Under the pieces are notes generated by a model that saw nothing but the letters and a program-made list of their open reading frames with translations, made no database searches and was not told the DNA's origin. 64,000 bases of DNA, from assembly GCA_016744995.1 (NCBI GenBank), contig JADGDG010000003.1, positions 62,001 through 126,000 on the forward strand, written 5' to 3'. Shown here piece after piece: positions 49,072 to 58,692 of the stretch; the first letter of the stretch is position 1; each line of letters opens with the position of its first letter. Source of the DNA: Gammaproteobacteria bacterium (GTDB lineage Bacteria; Pseudomonadota; Gammaproteobacteria; GRL18). A program made the position numbers and the translations under genes.

Positions 49072-49938
49072 ATGAGCGCACAAATAATTGACGGCAAAAG
49101 TATTGCCAACGAAATAAAGGAGCAATTAAAACAACGTGTTGAAAAACGTTTAGCGCAAGGAATGCGTATCCCCGGACTGGCTGTTATAAAAGTGGGCAAT
49201 GATCCTGCCTCTGAAGTCTATGTCCGCAATAAGCGTAATTCCTGTGAAAAGGTTGGAATTACTTCTGTGGCACATGACCTGCCCGAAGACACTTCCCAGG
49301 AAACTTTATTATCCCTGATTGATCAGTTGAATGATGATGATGGTATTGACGGCATTCTGGTACAACTACCCGTCCCGGCCCATATTGATCCGGAAACAAT
49401 CACTGAGAGAATTAACCCTGATAAAGACGTTGATGGTTTTCACCCCTATAATGTCGGACGTCTGGCTCTGCGTATCCCGGTACTTCGTCCTTGCACGCCC
49501 CGTGGGATCATGACTTTACTGAACCAGACACTCGATAGCATCGATAAAAACATCAAGGGCTTGAATGCCTGTATTGTCGGTGCCTCTAATATTGTCGGCC
49601 GCCCTATGGGGCTTGAGCTATTACTGGCAGGATGTACGGTAACTACTTGTCACCGATTTACTGATAACCTTGAAGACCATGTCCGCCACGCGGACATTCT
49701 CGTTGTTGCTGTAGGTAAACCAGGGATTGTTAATAGTGAATGGATCAAACAGGGGTCTATTGTCATTGATGTAGGAATCAATCGTCTTGATAACGGTAAA
49801 TTGATCGGTGATATTGATTTTGATATTGCTAAAGAAAGAGCCGGTTACATAACTCCCGTTCCCGGAGGAGTAGGCCCAATGACCGTTGCAACTTTATTAC
49901 AAAATACCGTTGATGCGGCAGACGAATTGCATTGTTAA
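49072..49938 (+). CDS. folD: Bifunctional methylenetetrahydrofolate dehydrogenase / cyclohydrolase
   Basis: Interconverts methylene-, methenyl- and formyl-tetrahydrofolate in the cytosol. From the ATG at 49072 it has 288 residues, equal to E. coli FolD; an upstream ATG at 49045 would add nine. It has [14 protein letters not shown] with the catalytic Lys, the cofactor-binding [11 protein letters not shown] and [12 protein letters not shown]. It is convergent with the GIDE gene. Confidence 0.97.
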   Translation: MSAQIIDGKSIANEIKEQLKQRVEKRLAQGMRIPGLAVIKVGNDPASEVYVRNKRNSCEKVGITSVAHDLPEDTSQETLLSLIDQLNDDDGIDGILVQLPVPAHIDPETITERINPDKDVDGFHPYNVGRLALRIPVLRPCTPRGIMTLLNQTLDSIDKNIKGLNACIVGASNIVGRPMGLELLLAGCTVTTCHRFTDNLEDHVRHADILVVAVGKPGIVNSEWIKQGSIVIDVGINRLDNGKLIGDIDFDIAKERAGYITPVPGGVGPMTVATLLQNTVDAADELHC

Positions 49939-49954
49939 GGTTATAAATAAGAAT

Positions 49955-50932
49955 TTAACTCATAAAACGTATCCCTACAACCCATGCAAAAGTAATCCCA
50001 CCAAAGAAAAAACCAACAATACTGCCTCGGGAATACCATCGGTATTTCCCGGCAATGGCTTGCTGAGATTCCACAGAAATAATGAATGGACGTCGGCTGT
50101 CAATTGGACGAGAAACAGTATGTATTTCAGGTTGAACCAAACGTTCACCAAAACTTTTTTCAACCTGTTGTTCAGCCTTTACAATGACCTTTTGCCATTC
50201 ATCCATGTCTATTTCACCATCACCATTTTCATCAAAACCAGCAAGTAAAAAATCAGGTCGATTTTTCCATTTTGTCAGGAGATCTCTCACTTCACCTTTT
50301 TTATCTAATTTTTCTCTACGACCACCTATTGTCTTAAATCGTCCCAGTATGTACAGGGGTTCACCCACATCGATGCGTTTTTCTGAATAGCGATAATCAT
50401 TGCTGCCAATGAATCTTGCCAGAGAAAGAGCAGCACTAGCCGAAGCCGCATCAGTGGCATTAAAAGCCTTTGAACCATACCATGTTTTTGAGAAAGACGG
50501 CGTGATCACTGCACCTTCCGGATCAACCACACAAATTCCCGTCTCATCCGCTAATAAAAAAAGGTTATCACTGACTCCTGAATTAATAGTTTCCCAACTG
50601 CTGTTAGTGAGCGCATAATTATTGCTGGGACCAATATCATACTCTTTTACTTTGTGCTCAATTTTAAAACTATACCATAAACAGTGCTGGCCACTCAGAG
50701 GCGAAACAATCGGTGTGCCTTTCATTAAGCGTCCATCCCCCTCCAGTTCAACAAAACCTTGATGAGCCGAACGGATTTTAGATGTCGGGGTATCATCAAT
50801 AATACGAGAGCGATGAAAAAAGCGAAAAATACCGTACAAACTGCCACTGCAAAGAACAGCGAGAATGACTAAAAGTATAATAATTCCAATATCATCCGCT
50901 GTAAGAATTTGTTGTTTAAGGGATTCTAACAT
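49955..50932 (-). CDS. GIDE-domain membrane protein with EF-hand
   Basis: The 325-residue product has an N-terminal helix (GIIILLVILAVLCSGSLYGIF) and a C-terminal helix. Between them GFVELEGDGRL...PIVSPLSGQHCLWYSF and later blocks match the GIDE-like family (PF12483) that is often coded next to lemA. A canonical EF-hand loop, D234 x N236 x D238 G E240 I x x x E245, interrupts the domain. Calcium binding is predicted, not shown. It follows lemA after 34 bases, probably one operon. Confidence 0.82.
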   Translation of the reverse strand: MLESLKQQILTADDIGIIILLVILAVLCSGSLYGIFRFFHRSRIIDDTPTSKIRSAHQGFVELEGDGRLMKGTPIVSPLSGQHCLWYSFKIEHKVKEYDIGPSNNYALTNSSWETINSGVSDNLFLLADETGICVVDPEGAVITPSFSKTWYGSKAFNATDAASASAALSLARFIGSNDYRYSEKRIDVGEPLYILGRFKTIGGRREKLDKKGEVRDLLTKWKNRPDFLLAGFDENGDGEIDMDEWQKVIVKAEQQVEKSFGERLVQPEIHTVSRPIDSRRPFIISVESQQAIAGKYRWYSRGSIVGFFFGGITFAWVVGIRFMS

Positions 50933-50966
50933 TTGAAGATGGGGTATTTGATTTTAAATCAAAGAT

Positions 50967-51542
50967 TTATTGACTAAATAGAGACTTAATATCAACATCA
51001 GCCTTTTCTTCTTCGTCAAATTCCAATAAAGATTGTTCTTTAAAGTTGAAGAAACGCGCAATAATTAAATCAGGGAACTGTTCGATACGAACATTATTTA
51101 TATTAACACTGTCATTGTAGTATTCACGACGATCAGCAATAGCATCTTCCAGGCCGGTAATACGACTTTGCAGATGTTGGAAGTTCTCATTTGCTTTAAG
51201 TTCCGGGTAGGCTTCTGAAACCGCAAACAGACTACCTAAGCCTAATCTCAATTGCCCTTCTGCCATCCCCAGCGCGCCCATATCACCCGCTTCTCTGGCT
51301 TGGGAAACCCCGGAACGAGCAGCAATGATCTTTTCCAGAGCAGTGCCTTCATAATCCATATATTGTTTACAGACTTCAACCAGTTTAGGCAACTCATCAT
51401 GCCTCTGCTTGAGTAGGATATCGATATTTGACCAGGCTTGAGAGACATTATGCTTAATTCTGACTAAATTATTATAAATAGTCATGAAATAGAATGCCGC
51501 GATAACAATGACACCAATAAAAATAAAAGTTCCTACATCCAC
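50967..51542 (-). CDS. lemA: LemA-family protein
   Basis: A 191-residue protein with an N-terminal membrane helix (GTFIFIGVIVIAAFYFMTIYN) followed by the helical-bundle pattern VRIKHNVSQAWSNIDILLKQRHDELPKLVE and ENFQHLQSRITGLEDAIADRREYYNDSVNINNVRIEQFP, diagnostic of LemA. Function is unsettled. The adjacent GIDE gene supports a common role. Confidence 0.93.
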   Translation of the reverse strand: MDVGTFIFIGVIVIAAFYFMTIYNNLVRIKHNVSQAWSNIDILLKQRHDELPKLVEVCKQYMDYEGTALEKIIAARSGVSQAREAGDMGALGMAEGQLRLGLGSLFAVSEAYPELKANENFQHLQSRITGLEDAIADRREYYNDSVNINNVRIEQFPDLIIARFFNFKEQSLLEFDEEEKADVDIKSLFSQ

Positions 51543-51678
51543 AAAAAATGCCTCTTAATTAATGATTGGAAAATATATATAACTAAAGATAGCAAAGATC
51601 AAACAATAAATCCAAATGAGATTCAGGCAAATGTGAAGTGGAGAGAAACTTGTTCAGAGCAGTAAGCAGCTTAATAGT

Positions 51679-52263
51679 TTAAAACATATGCCCTAGTTTG
51701 CCTGCTTTGGTTGACAAGTAATGAGAATTATGGGGGTTTTCACCATGCTTCCATGGTAAACGTTCAACAACATCAAGGCCATGCTCTTCCAGAGCATTAA
51801 CTTTTTGGGGGTTATTAGTCATCAGACGTATTTTTTTAACTTGTAAATGTTCCAGCATATCCCGGGCAATATCATATTCCCGTAAGTCAGCATCAAAGCC
51901 AAGCTGTTCATTTGCTTCAACGGTATCAGCACCACCATCCTGAAGATGATAGGCCTTGATCTTGTTAATGAGACCAATACCCCGACCTTCCTGTCGTAAA
52001 TACAACAACACACCCCGGCCTGCTTCAGCAATATGCTTCAAAGCCGCTTCAAGTTGTGGGCCACAATCACAACGCAGGCTAAACATTGCATCCCCGGTTA
52101 AACATTCGGAGTGCATACGCATGTCAACCGGCTCTCCGTTAGCAATATCACCTAAAATCAAAGCAATATGTTCCTTGCTCGTTATATCATCCTCAAAACC
52201 ACAAATTGTAAATTCTGCCCATTGGGTAGGTAATTTGGCTGATTCAACAAACTTTAACGCCAC
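51679..52263 (-). CDS. ribA: GTP cyclohydrolase II
   Basis: The first step of riboflavin synthesis, 194 residues. The zinc ligands are in [27 protein letters not shown] is the GTP-binding and catalytic segment. The ending [12 protein letters not shown] is family-typical. It is stand-alone, not fused to RibB. Confidence 0.97.
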   Translation of the reverse strand: MALKFVESAKLPTQWAEFTICGFEDDITSKEHIALILGDIANGEPVDMRMHSECLTGDAMFSLRCDCGPQLEAALKHIAEAGRGVLLYLRQEGRGIGLINKIKAYHLQDGGADTVEANEQLGFDADLREYDIARDMLEHLQVKKIRLMTNNPQKVNALEEHGLDVVERLPWKHGENPHNSHYLSTKAGKLGHMF

Positions 52264-52389
52264 TGTGATTCCTCATCAGATTGTACTAATAAATTAATCA
52301 AGCATTTTAGCATTATCTAATTCATTTGGTAACTGTTCAGCCTAATTTTTTTACAATTCACATATAATGCCTGCTCATAAACTGACTTT

Positions 52390-52575
52390 TCAAAGTAAAC
52401 TTATCGGGCTCCTTAGCCTATCCCCTGCTTTCCTTTCCCGGGCTATTTTTTTAATGCGCCGCTTATGCTGCATATTACCCACTTCACACCAATTATTGTA
52501 TTGAGAAATTTCTTCGGGTGGCCAATAAAAGAAATCCTCTGATTGCGGGCAATAAGTTTTATTTAAATTTACCAT
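52390..52575 (-). CDS. Small basic protein of unknown function
   Basis: The start is ATG at 52575, supported by AAGGA six bases upstream; an ATG at 52581 overlaps the site. The 61-residue product has a Tyr/Trp/Cys-rich first half (YCPQSEDFFYWPPEEISQYNNWC) and a basic second half (HKRRIKKIARERKAG). No family is recognised. It has no membrane segment and is isolated between ribA and the response regulator. Confidence 0.55.
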   Translation of the reverse strand: MVNLNKTYCPQSEDFFYWPPEEISQYNNWCEVGNMQHKRRIKKIARERKAGDRLRSPISLL

Positions 52576-52737
52576 AGTCATTCCTTATAAGTTTTTTTAG
52601 TGTTAAATTAATTTAATCATTTAAATGTGTTATTCCTGCTGCTCTATTCTGGTTAAATAATGAAGAATAATGTCGGAATTATGGCAGTGATAGAATGACA
52701 CTTCTGAAATAAGCAGTTGAACGAGCAGGTATTTAAA

Positions 52738-53433
52738 TTGGGCAAACATATCGTTATTGTGGAAGATGAACCAAGTATCCGTGACAACTATGCTGAAATG
52801 CTGCTGCGGCAGGGATATCAGGTAAGCACATATGCCACAAAACAAACAGCAGAGACTGCATTCAATAGTAATATTCCTGATCTGGTTCTATTAGATATCG
52901 GCCTTGATGACGAGATTGAAGGTGGATTTGATCTATGCCGCCAGCTTCGACAAAAATCAGAAACACTGCCTATAATATTTTTAACCGCCCGCGATAATGA
53001 CTTTGATACCATTTCAGGCTTACGACTGGGGGCAGATGATTATTTAACAAAGGATATCAGCCTGCCCCACCTGAGTGCCCGGATCTCAGCTCTTTTTCGC
53101 CGTGCAAAAGCCATTCACAGTCAGCCTCCACTGGAAGATAAATTATTAACCATTAATCAACTTGAAATCAATCTGGAACGTTTAGAAATCAGATGGCTGG
53201 ATCAAATTATTGATTTGAGCCTGACAGAATTCTGGATGCTGCATTCTTTGGTTAAACATCCCGGTCATGTCAAATCCAGAGATCAGTTAATGGATGATGC
53301 CAGTACAGTAGTTGATGACAGTACCATCACCTCTCATATCAAGCGTATCCGACAGAAATTTAACCAGATTGACGATAACTTCGACTGTATAGAAACAATT
53401 TATGGTGCTGGATACCGCTGGCGTTGCCACTAA
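52738..53433 (+). CDS. pdsR: PdsR-type response regulator (proteobacterial dedicated sortase system)
   Basis: An OmpR-type regulator: receiver domain with phosphoacceptor D53 in LVLLDIGLDDEIEGGFDLC, then a winged helix ending GAGYRWRCH. The IGL.DEI.GGF.LCR and LGADDYLTKDISLPHL blocks are those of the response regulator of the proteobacterial dedicated sortase system (TIGR03787). The start is TTG at 52738 (GCAGGT upstream) or TTG at 52717. The stop directly abuts the kinase ATG. No sortase gene is present in the window. Confidence 0.85.
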   Translation: MGKHIVIVEDEPSIRDNYAEMLLRQGYQVSTYATKQTAETAFNSNIPDLVLLDIGLDDEIEGGFDLCRQLRQKSETLPIIFLTARDNDFDTISGLRLGADDYLTKDISLPHLSARISALFRRAKAIHSQPPLEDKLLTINQLEINLERLEIRWLDQIIDLSLTEFWMLHSLVKHPGHVKSRDQLMDDASTVVDDSTITSHIKRIRQKFNQIDDNFDCIETIYGAGYRWRCH

Positions 53434-55569
53434 ATGGATAACTCCCCCACTCATAAGCACAGTTATCGTGTTATAGGTTTGCGCGGTAAACTCTTACTGG
53501 CCACACTAGCACTTTTTATTTTACCTGTTGCCGGTCTGAGTTACTTAAAAGAATTAGAACATTTCCTAAAAAACAATCATTCTAAATCTGTTCTGGTCAT
53601 TGCAAAAACAATCGCTACTGTTTTTCATGATAATGCTTCTCTGCAAACCTTGAATCAACTCACTCTATCACCTTATCAGGCAATTTATTGTCACTCACTA
53701 AAACATAAAAAAAAAATTGATGGCTATAGTAGCGACTGGTTCGCTTTACAAAACCGACAGCAATTTTTTTATCCCCCGGCAAGTTCGGATAAAAACCTGT
53801 CACTGCTCTGCGTTAATGACGAACAATATTATTATTTTTTAATAACCATCAATACATCTTCAAAGAAAAACACCCAATCATTGGGTCAGGTTGACTTAAG
53901 TCATCCATCAAAAAAGCAGACTATCAATTTCCAATATCTGAATTATGCCCATAAAATTCAGGATTATTCTTTTGAGCTCAACTCTCCCGGTTGGGTTAAC
54001 GGCCAGTTAGCCAGTACTTTTTCAGTAACTAATCAGCAACAAATCCCTGCTCAATGGCAAGAAAATGAACACAGTTTTACCTTAGAGTTTAAGTTTCCAA
54101 TTAATCAGGTTAATCATTATATAGGTTTTAGATTAAATCAGAATAATCAACAAAATGAACTGCAAACGATCGTAGCAAAAGCAGCAACAGCTGAGACAGT
54201 AACAATACCAGCCACAAATTTGCAGACTGCATTTATTCAGCTTAATCCAGTCATACTTACAGATCCGCTCAGTACCTTAAAATTAAATCAACTGGTACCG
54301 CCAGATACACGCATCTGGTTGCTCAACAGGACACAGTTTATTAGTGCTAAAACAAGTCGTGAATTTAAGTCACACAAGGATTCAAAAAATGACTTTTCCC
54401 TGTTGGGCTTGTATCGGCGACTTTATCTTATCCTCAGTGATTATCCTGAACAAAAATCATTCTATGGCAGTAATCAGATACAAATTAATAACCATGACAT
54501 TCAATTAACACTAGATGGTACATCAACCACTCACTGGCTGGATACACCTCATAGTGACAAAATGCTCTTATCTGCCACCACTCCGATCTATGACAATAAT
54601 AATAAAGTGATTGGAACTCTGGTACTTGAACAAAACAACGAAACACTTCTGGCACTTCAGGATCAAACTTTTGAGCGCATTTTACTACTGACTATTGTCT
54701 TATTTTTTACCGTTGCTCTCATTCTGCTTTTTTTATCAACCCGACTTTTAAAACGCATCATAAATCTTCGTGATGATACTAATTTAGCTTTATCAAATGA
54801 TGGTATTATTTCAAATCAACTGTATCGAAATGACAATGATGAAGTGGGTGATCTGGCCCGCAGTTTTCACACACTACTCACTCGTATCGATCAAAACAAT
54901 CAATATTTACGCTCACTGTCTGGAAAATTATCACATGAACTCAGAACACCATTAACCATAATTAAGTCATCACTGGAAAATATGGAACCTGGAGTCTCAT
55001 CTGAAGAAAATAGAAAATATACCGTTCGGGCCTATGAGGGATGTACACGACTCAACAATCTGTTAAACCGGATGAGTGAAGCCAGCCGCCTTGAACAGTC
55101 GATTAACTCCATCGAGAAAGAAAACATTGATATGGTTAATTTTTTGGAAAATTATACTGATTCTCTTCAAGTTGCTCATGCTTCAAGCAAAATTCTATTT
55201 GATACCTTACTTAAAGAATTAATCGTCAATATCTCGCCTGAACTTATGGCACAATTATTAGATAAACTTTTCAGTAATGCCATCAGTTTTCACAAAGAAG
55301 GTACAGCAATTAAATTTAAAATAAGAAAAGAAAAAAAAGATATGTATATCGAGATCAGTAATTATGGTGAACTCATTAGCAATGATAAAATAGATTCAAT
55401 ATTTTCTTCACTGACCAGCTACCGAACTCAAAAGACAAAAGAAGTTCACCTGGGATTAGGTTTATATATTTCAAAACTCATTTGTGAATTTCATAATGGA
55501 CAATTGAGTGCAAAAAATAATAAAGAAAATCACTCCGTAAGCTTTATAGTCAGGATCCCTGTCAATTGA
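53434..55569 (+). CDS. pdsS: PdsS-type sensor histidine kinase
   Basis: A 711-residue inner-membrane kinase. A helix at about 18-36 (GLRGKLLLATLALFILPVAG) precedes a 370-residue periplasmic sensor region. A second helix lies near 412-436, then a HAMP-like linker, HisKA with SHELRTPL (His near 502) and an ATPase end with GLGLYISKL near 674. The start LRGKLLLATLALFILPVAG.SYLKELE matches the histidine kinase of the dedicated sortase system (TIGR03785). It starts at the base after the pdsR stop. Confidence 0.85.
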   Translation: MDNSPTHKHSYRVIGLRGKLLLATLALFILPVAGLSYLKELEHFLKNNHSKSVLVIAKTIATVFHDNASLQTLNQLTLSPYQAIYCHSLKHKKKIDGYSSDWFALQNRQQFFYPPASSDKNLSLLCVNDEQYYYFLITINTSSKKNTQSLGQVDLSHPSKKQTINFQYLNYAHKIQDYSFELNSPGWVNGQLASTFSVTNQQQIPAQWQENEHSFTLEFKFPINQVNHYIGFRLNQNNQQNELQTIVAKAATAETVTIPATNLQTAFIQLNPVILTDPLSTLKLNQLVPPDTRIWLLNRTQFISAKTSREFKSHKDSKNDFSLLGLYRRLYLILSDYPEQKSFYGSNQIQINNHDIQLTLDGTSTTHWLDTPHSDKMLLSATTPIYDNNNKVIGTLVLEQNNETLLALQDQTFERILLLTIVLFFTVALILLFLSTRLLKRIINLRDDTNLALSNDGIISNQLYRNDNDEVGDLARSFHTLLTRIDQNNQYLRSLSGKLSHELRTPLTIIKSSLENMEPGVSSEENRKYTVRAYEGCTRLNNLLNRMSEASRLEQSINSIEKENIDMVNFLENYTDSLQVAHASSKILFDTLLKELIVNISPELMAQLLDKLFSNAISFHKEGTAIKFKIRKEKKDMYIEISNYGELISNDKIDSIFSSLTSYRTQKTKEVHLGLGLYISKLICEFHNGQLSAKNNKENHSVSFIVRIPVN

Positions 55570-55617
55570 TAAACACTGGCACTGAACAGTTTAAAAACAA
55601 GATCTATCAGACAATTA

Positions 55618-55646
55618 TAAACAGAACGTGCAATCTTTGCTATAAT
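55618..55646 (+). promoter_or_regulatory. Predicted promoter of the HDOD gene
   Basis: TAAACA at 55618-55623, a 17-base spacer and a perfect TATAAT at 55641-55646, about 60 bases before the HDOD gene. Confidence 0.5.
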
Positions 55647-55705
55647 CAGTTATAAGGTTAATTATCAGACCTCCTATTAAATCAAATCTGTTATAAATCA
55701 CGCAT

Positions 55706-56908
55706 ATGGTTCTAAGATTCTTAAAGTTTTTCTTACCGTTTAAACATCTTAACGATCATCAGTTAATTGAGTTAGGAAATCTGATTCAGATAAAAAAAAT
55801 ACCTGCAAATGAAACATTTATTCAACTCTATAGCGACTCACCTTACCAGTATTTCTTAATTGAAGGCACAGTAGAAGTCGGTGATGAGACATCAACCCAA
55901 TGGCTTATTCACTCTGGCAGTGAAAATTCACGCAACCCGTTATCACGTTACCGCCCCAGTCGATATAGTGTTAAATCTGTATCACAAATTAAGGTTGTTA
56001 TTGTCGATCTTGAAACCGTCATACAATTTACCAACAAGGCTGCCAAAGAAGATGCCTTTGAAAAGATAAAAGAACATTATCTGTACAAACAATTAATGAA
56101 AGATCTGGGCAACAACCGCCTGCAGCTGCCCAGTGTCCCTGATGTCGCACTAAAAATTCGTCAATCACTTTATGATGAAAAGAACAGCTTTAAACATATT
56201 GCTAATATTATTTCCTCTGATCCGGCCATAACGGCCAAGATCATTAAAACAGCCAATAGTGCACTCTACCGTTCCATACATAAAATAGATGATTGTCAGA
56301 TGGCGGTGACACGTCTGGGAACAAAAGTAACTTCCCAACTGGTGACTTCTTTTAGTATGAAAGAATTATTTACCACAAAAAACAAGGCCTTAAAAAAGAA
56401 AATGATGGCCATTTGGAAGCACAGCCGTGAAGTCGCAGCACTCAGCTTTGTGCTGTCCAAAATTACGCCTGGCTTTAACCCTGAGCACGCATTATTGGCA
56501 GGACTGCTTCATGACATTGGTGCTATCCCGATTATTACCTATATCGACAAACATCAGGATATACTGAAAAACGAATTTGATATTGATTTGTTAATCAATG
56601 AAATAAAAGGTGAAGTCGGGGCAGCAATTCTCACAAAGTGGAATTTTTCAGAGGATTTAATTACCACAGCCAGAGAAGCAGACTATTGGCTTCGCCAACC
56701 AGGCGAAAAACCAGACTACTGCGATATTATTATTGTTGCTCAGTTACATGCCTTGGTAGGTCAGCCCGATGCAAAAAATTACCCGAAACTGGATGAAGTA
56801 CCAGCCTTTACTAAACTGGCTCTGGGCCAACTGACTCCTGAACTGAGTATCAAAGTTCTGGAACAGGCAAAAGAACAAGTTGAGGAAACCATAAACCTGC
56901 TTGCCTGA
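55706..56908 (+). CDS. HDOD-domain protein with N-terminal cyclic-nucleotide-like domain
   Basis: A 400-residue cytoplasmic signalling protein. Residues about 10-115 resemble a cNMP-binding fold (LIEGTVEVGDETSTQWLIHSGSEN, a shortened form). Residues about 140-340 form an HDOD domain (LPSVPDVALKIRQSL, LVTSFSMKELF, GLLHDIGAIPI), with the HD pair present but a noncatalytic type of domain overall. HDOD proteins act in signalling and motility. Ligand and partner are unknown. Confidence 0.83.
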   Translation: MVLRFLKFFLPFKHLNDHQLIELGNLIQIKKIPANETFIQLYSDSPYQYFLIEGTVEVGDETSTQWLIHSGSENSRNPLSRYRPSRYSVKSVSQIKVVIVDLETVIQFTNKAAKEDAFEKIKEHYLYKQLMKDLGNNRLQLPSVPDVALKIRQSLYDEKNSFKHIANIISSDPAITAKIIKTANSALYRSIHKIDDCQMAVTRLGTKVTSQLVTSFSMKELFTTKNKALKKKMMAIWKHSREVAALSFVLSKITPGFNPEHALLAGLLHDIGAIPIITYIDKHQDILKNEFDIDLLINEIKGEVGAAILTKWNFSEDLITTAREADYWLRQPGEKPDYCDIIIVAQLHALVGQPDAKNYPKLDEVPAFTKLALGQLTPELSIKVLEQAKEQVEETINLLA

Positions 56909-57092
56909 GTGCATTAACTGAGAAATCAGGGAATAAAGCAAACAAATACAATCAATATATTAGATTTTTCCAAAAATCTTGCTATATTTATTTTATAGTT
57001 CAATCAATTAAAATCGCTTTTTAAATTATATTGCCATTTATTTAACCCGCTTGGCAAAAAATGACTAAACCAAAACATAAGAGACTTAATAC

Positions 57093-58595
57093 ATGAATAG
57101 AAAGCTCAATCGATTTAGCCTGCAATCACTGCTGGCATTCCTTGTTCTGATCCTGCCATTTTCAATGGTCATTGCATCAGGTGATACCGGAATTGCTGTT
57201 GATCTTACATCTTCAACCTATGGAATTATTGCCGTCATTGTTTTCATTCTTGCTTATAGTCTGGTGATTGGCGAAGAATTCTTACACTTAAGAAAGTCCA
57301 AGCCGGTTTTAATTGCCGCCGGTATTATCTGGATCCTTGTCGGCATGGCATTTAACAGTATTGGTGAACCACATGCAGCAGGTATTGCCGTTAAACATAA
57401 TATTGAAGAGTATGCAGAATTATTGCTTTTTTTACTGGCGGCAATGACCTACATAAATGCTCTGGAAGAAAGAAATATATTTGATGCACTGCGTGCATGG
57501 CTGGTGTCACAGGGTTACTCACTTAAAATGGTCTTCTGGATCACCGGCTTGCTGGCCTTTGTAATTTCACCTATTGCTGACAACTTAACCACAGCCCTGC
57601 TTATGGCTGCGGTTGCTATGTCTGTCGGTGCCGGAAATCCAACCTTTGTTCTACTTGCCTGCATCAATATCGTTATTGCAGCAAATGCCGGAGGCGCCTT
57701 CAGTCCATTTGGCGATATCACAACCTTAATGGTCTGGCAAAAAGGCATTGTTCAGTTTGAACAGTTTTTTGCTCTAATGGTACCCTCTTTAGTAAACTGG
57801 CTGATCCCGGCAATTATTATGTCGTTCTCAATTCCCAAAGGCCATCCTAAACCCATTGAATCTGAAGTTGTTGTTAAACAGGGCGGCTACTTTATGATTG
57901 GTCTGTTCTTGTTTACTATTGCCATGGCAGTCAGTTTCCATAACTTTTTTCATCTTCCTCCTGTACTAGGCATGATGACAGGTCTTGGTTTGCTTAAACT
58001 TTTTGCCTTTTATCTAAAAAAACGAGAGAATGGGAAAAAAGGAGTGGAGTCATTAGAAGAGTCAGACATGTCAGATTCGGCCCTGCATGCCGGAGACAAG
58101 CCTGAAGGTTATGATATTTTCAGTATTTTAGCCAGAGCCGAGTGGGATACACTGATGTTCTTCTATGGTGTAATACTATGTGTTGGTGGTTTAGGTACAC
58201 TGGGTTATCTCGCCATGATCTCTGAAATGATGTACAGCGGCGCTGGAATCATGGGTACCGGCACCACAGGAGCCAATATTATTGTCGGTGTACTGTCTGC
58301 CATTGTCGATAATATCCCGGTGATGTTTGCGGTATTAACCATGATGCCTGACATGTCATTAGGGCAGTGGTTACTGGTTACACTGACCGCCGGTGTGGGC
58401 GGCTCGATGCTATCAATTGGATCAGCAGCAGGCGTTGCACTAATGGGTCAGGCAAGAGGCGTTTATACATTTTTCGGGCACATGAAATGGACCTGGGCCA
58501 TCGCACTTGGTTATGCCGCCAGCATCTGGGTTCACATGCTGATCAATGCTGATTTAATGGAAGTCGCCTTAAACTCAGCTAAAGCGACACACTAG
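57093..58595 (+). CDS. nhaD: Sodium:proton antiporter NhaD
   Basis: A polytopic inner-membrane antiporter of the IT superfamily, 500 residues, with an N-terminal signal-like helix. Typical blocks are FILAYSLVIGEEFLHLRKSKPVL, VFWITGLLAFVISPIADNLTTALLM and NAGGAFSPFGDITTLMVWQKG. The C-terminal repeat has VDNIPVMFAVLTM and GGSMLSIGSAAGVALMG. It exports sodium at alkaline pH and is common in marine and haloalkaliphilic bacteria. Confidence 0.95.
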   Translation: MNRKLNRFSLQSLLAFLVLILPFSMVIASGDTGIAVDLTSSTYGIIAVIVFILAYSLVIGEEFLHLRKSKPVLIAAGIIWILVGMAFNSIGEPHAAGIAVKHNIEEYAELLLFLLAAMTYINALEERNIFDALRAWLVSQGYSLKMVFWITGLLAFVISPIADNLTTALLMAAVAMSVGAGNPTFVLLACINIVIAANAGGAFSPFGDITTLMVWQKGIVQFEQFFALMVPSLVNWLIPAIIMSFSIPKGHPKPIESEVVVKQGGYFMIGLFLFTIAMAVSFHNFFHLPPVLGMMTGLGLLKLFAFYLKKRENGKKGVESLEESDMSDSALHAGDKPEGYDIFSILARAEWDTLMFFYGVILCVGGLGTLGYLAMISEMMYSGAGIMGTGTTGANIIVGVLSAIVDNIPVMFAVLTMMPDMSLGQWLLVTLTAGVGGSMLSIGSAAGVALMGQARGVYTFFGHMKWTWAIALGYAASIWVHMLINADLMEVALNSAKATH

Positions 58596-58619
58596 AGAGA
58601 CAGTAATAACTATTAATTT

Positions 58620-58675
58620 TGAATGTTTAATTAAAAACACATCCACTTTGATGTTCATTAAAAATTAAACATTCA
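58620..58675. terminator. Inverted repeat between convergent nhaD and sppA
   Basis: Perfect 13-bp arms, TGAATGTTTAATT (58620-58632) and AATTAAACATTCA (58663-58675), with a smaller ACATC/GATGT stem inside. No long T run; probably limits read-through in both directions. Confidence 0.55.
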
Positions 58676-58692
58676 TAATTAGTAATTCTCTC

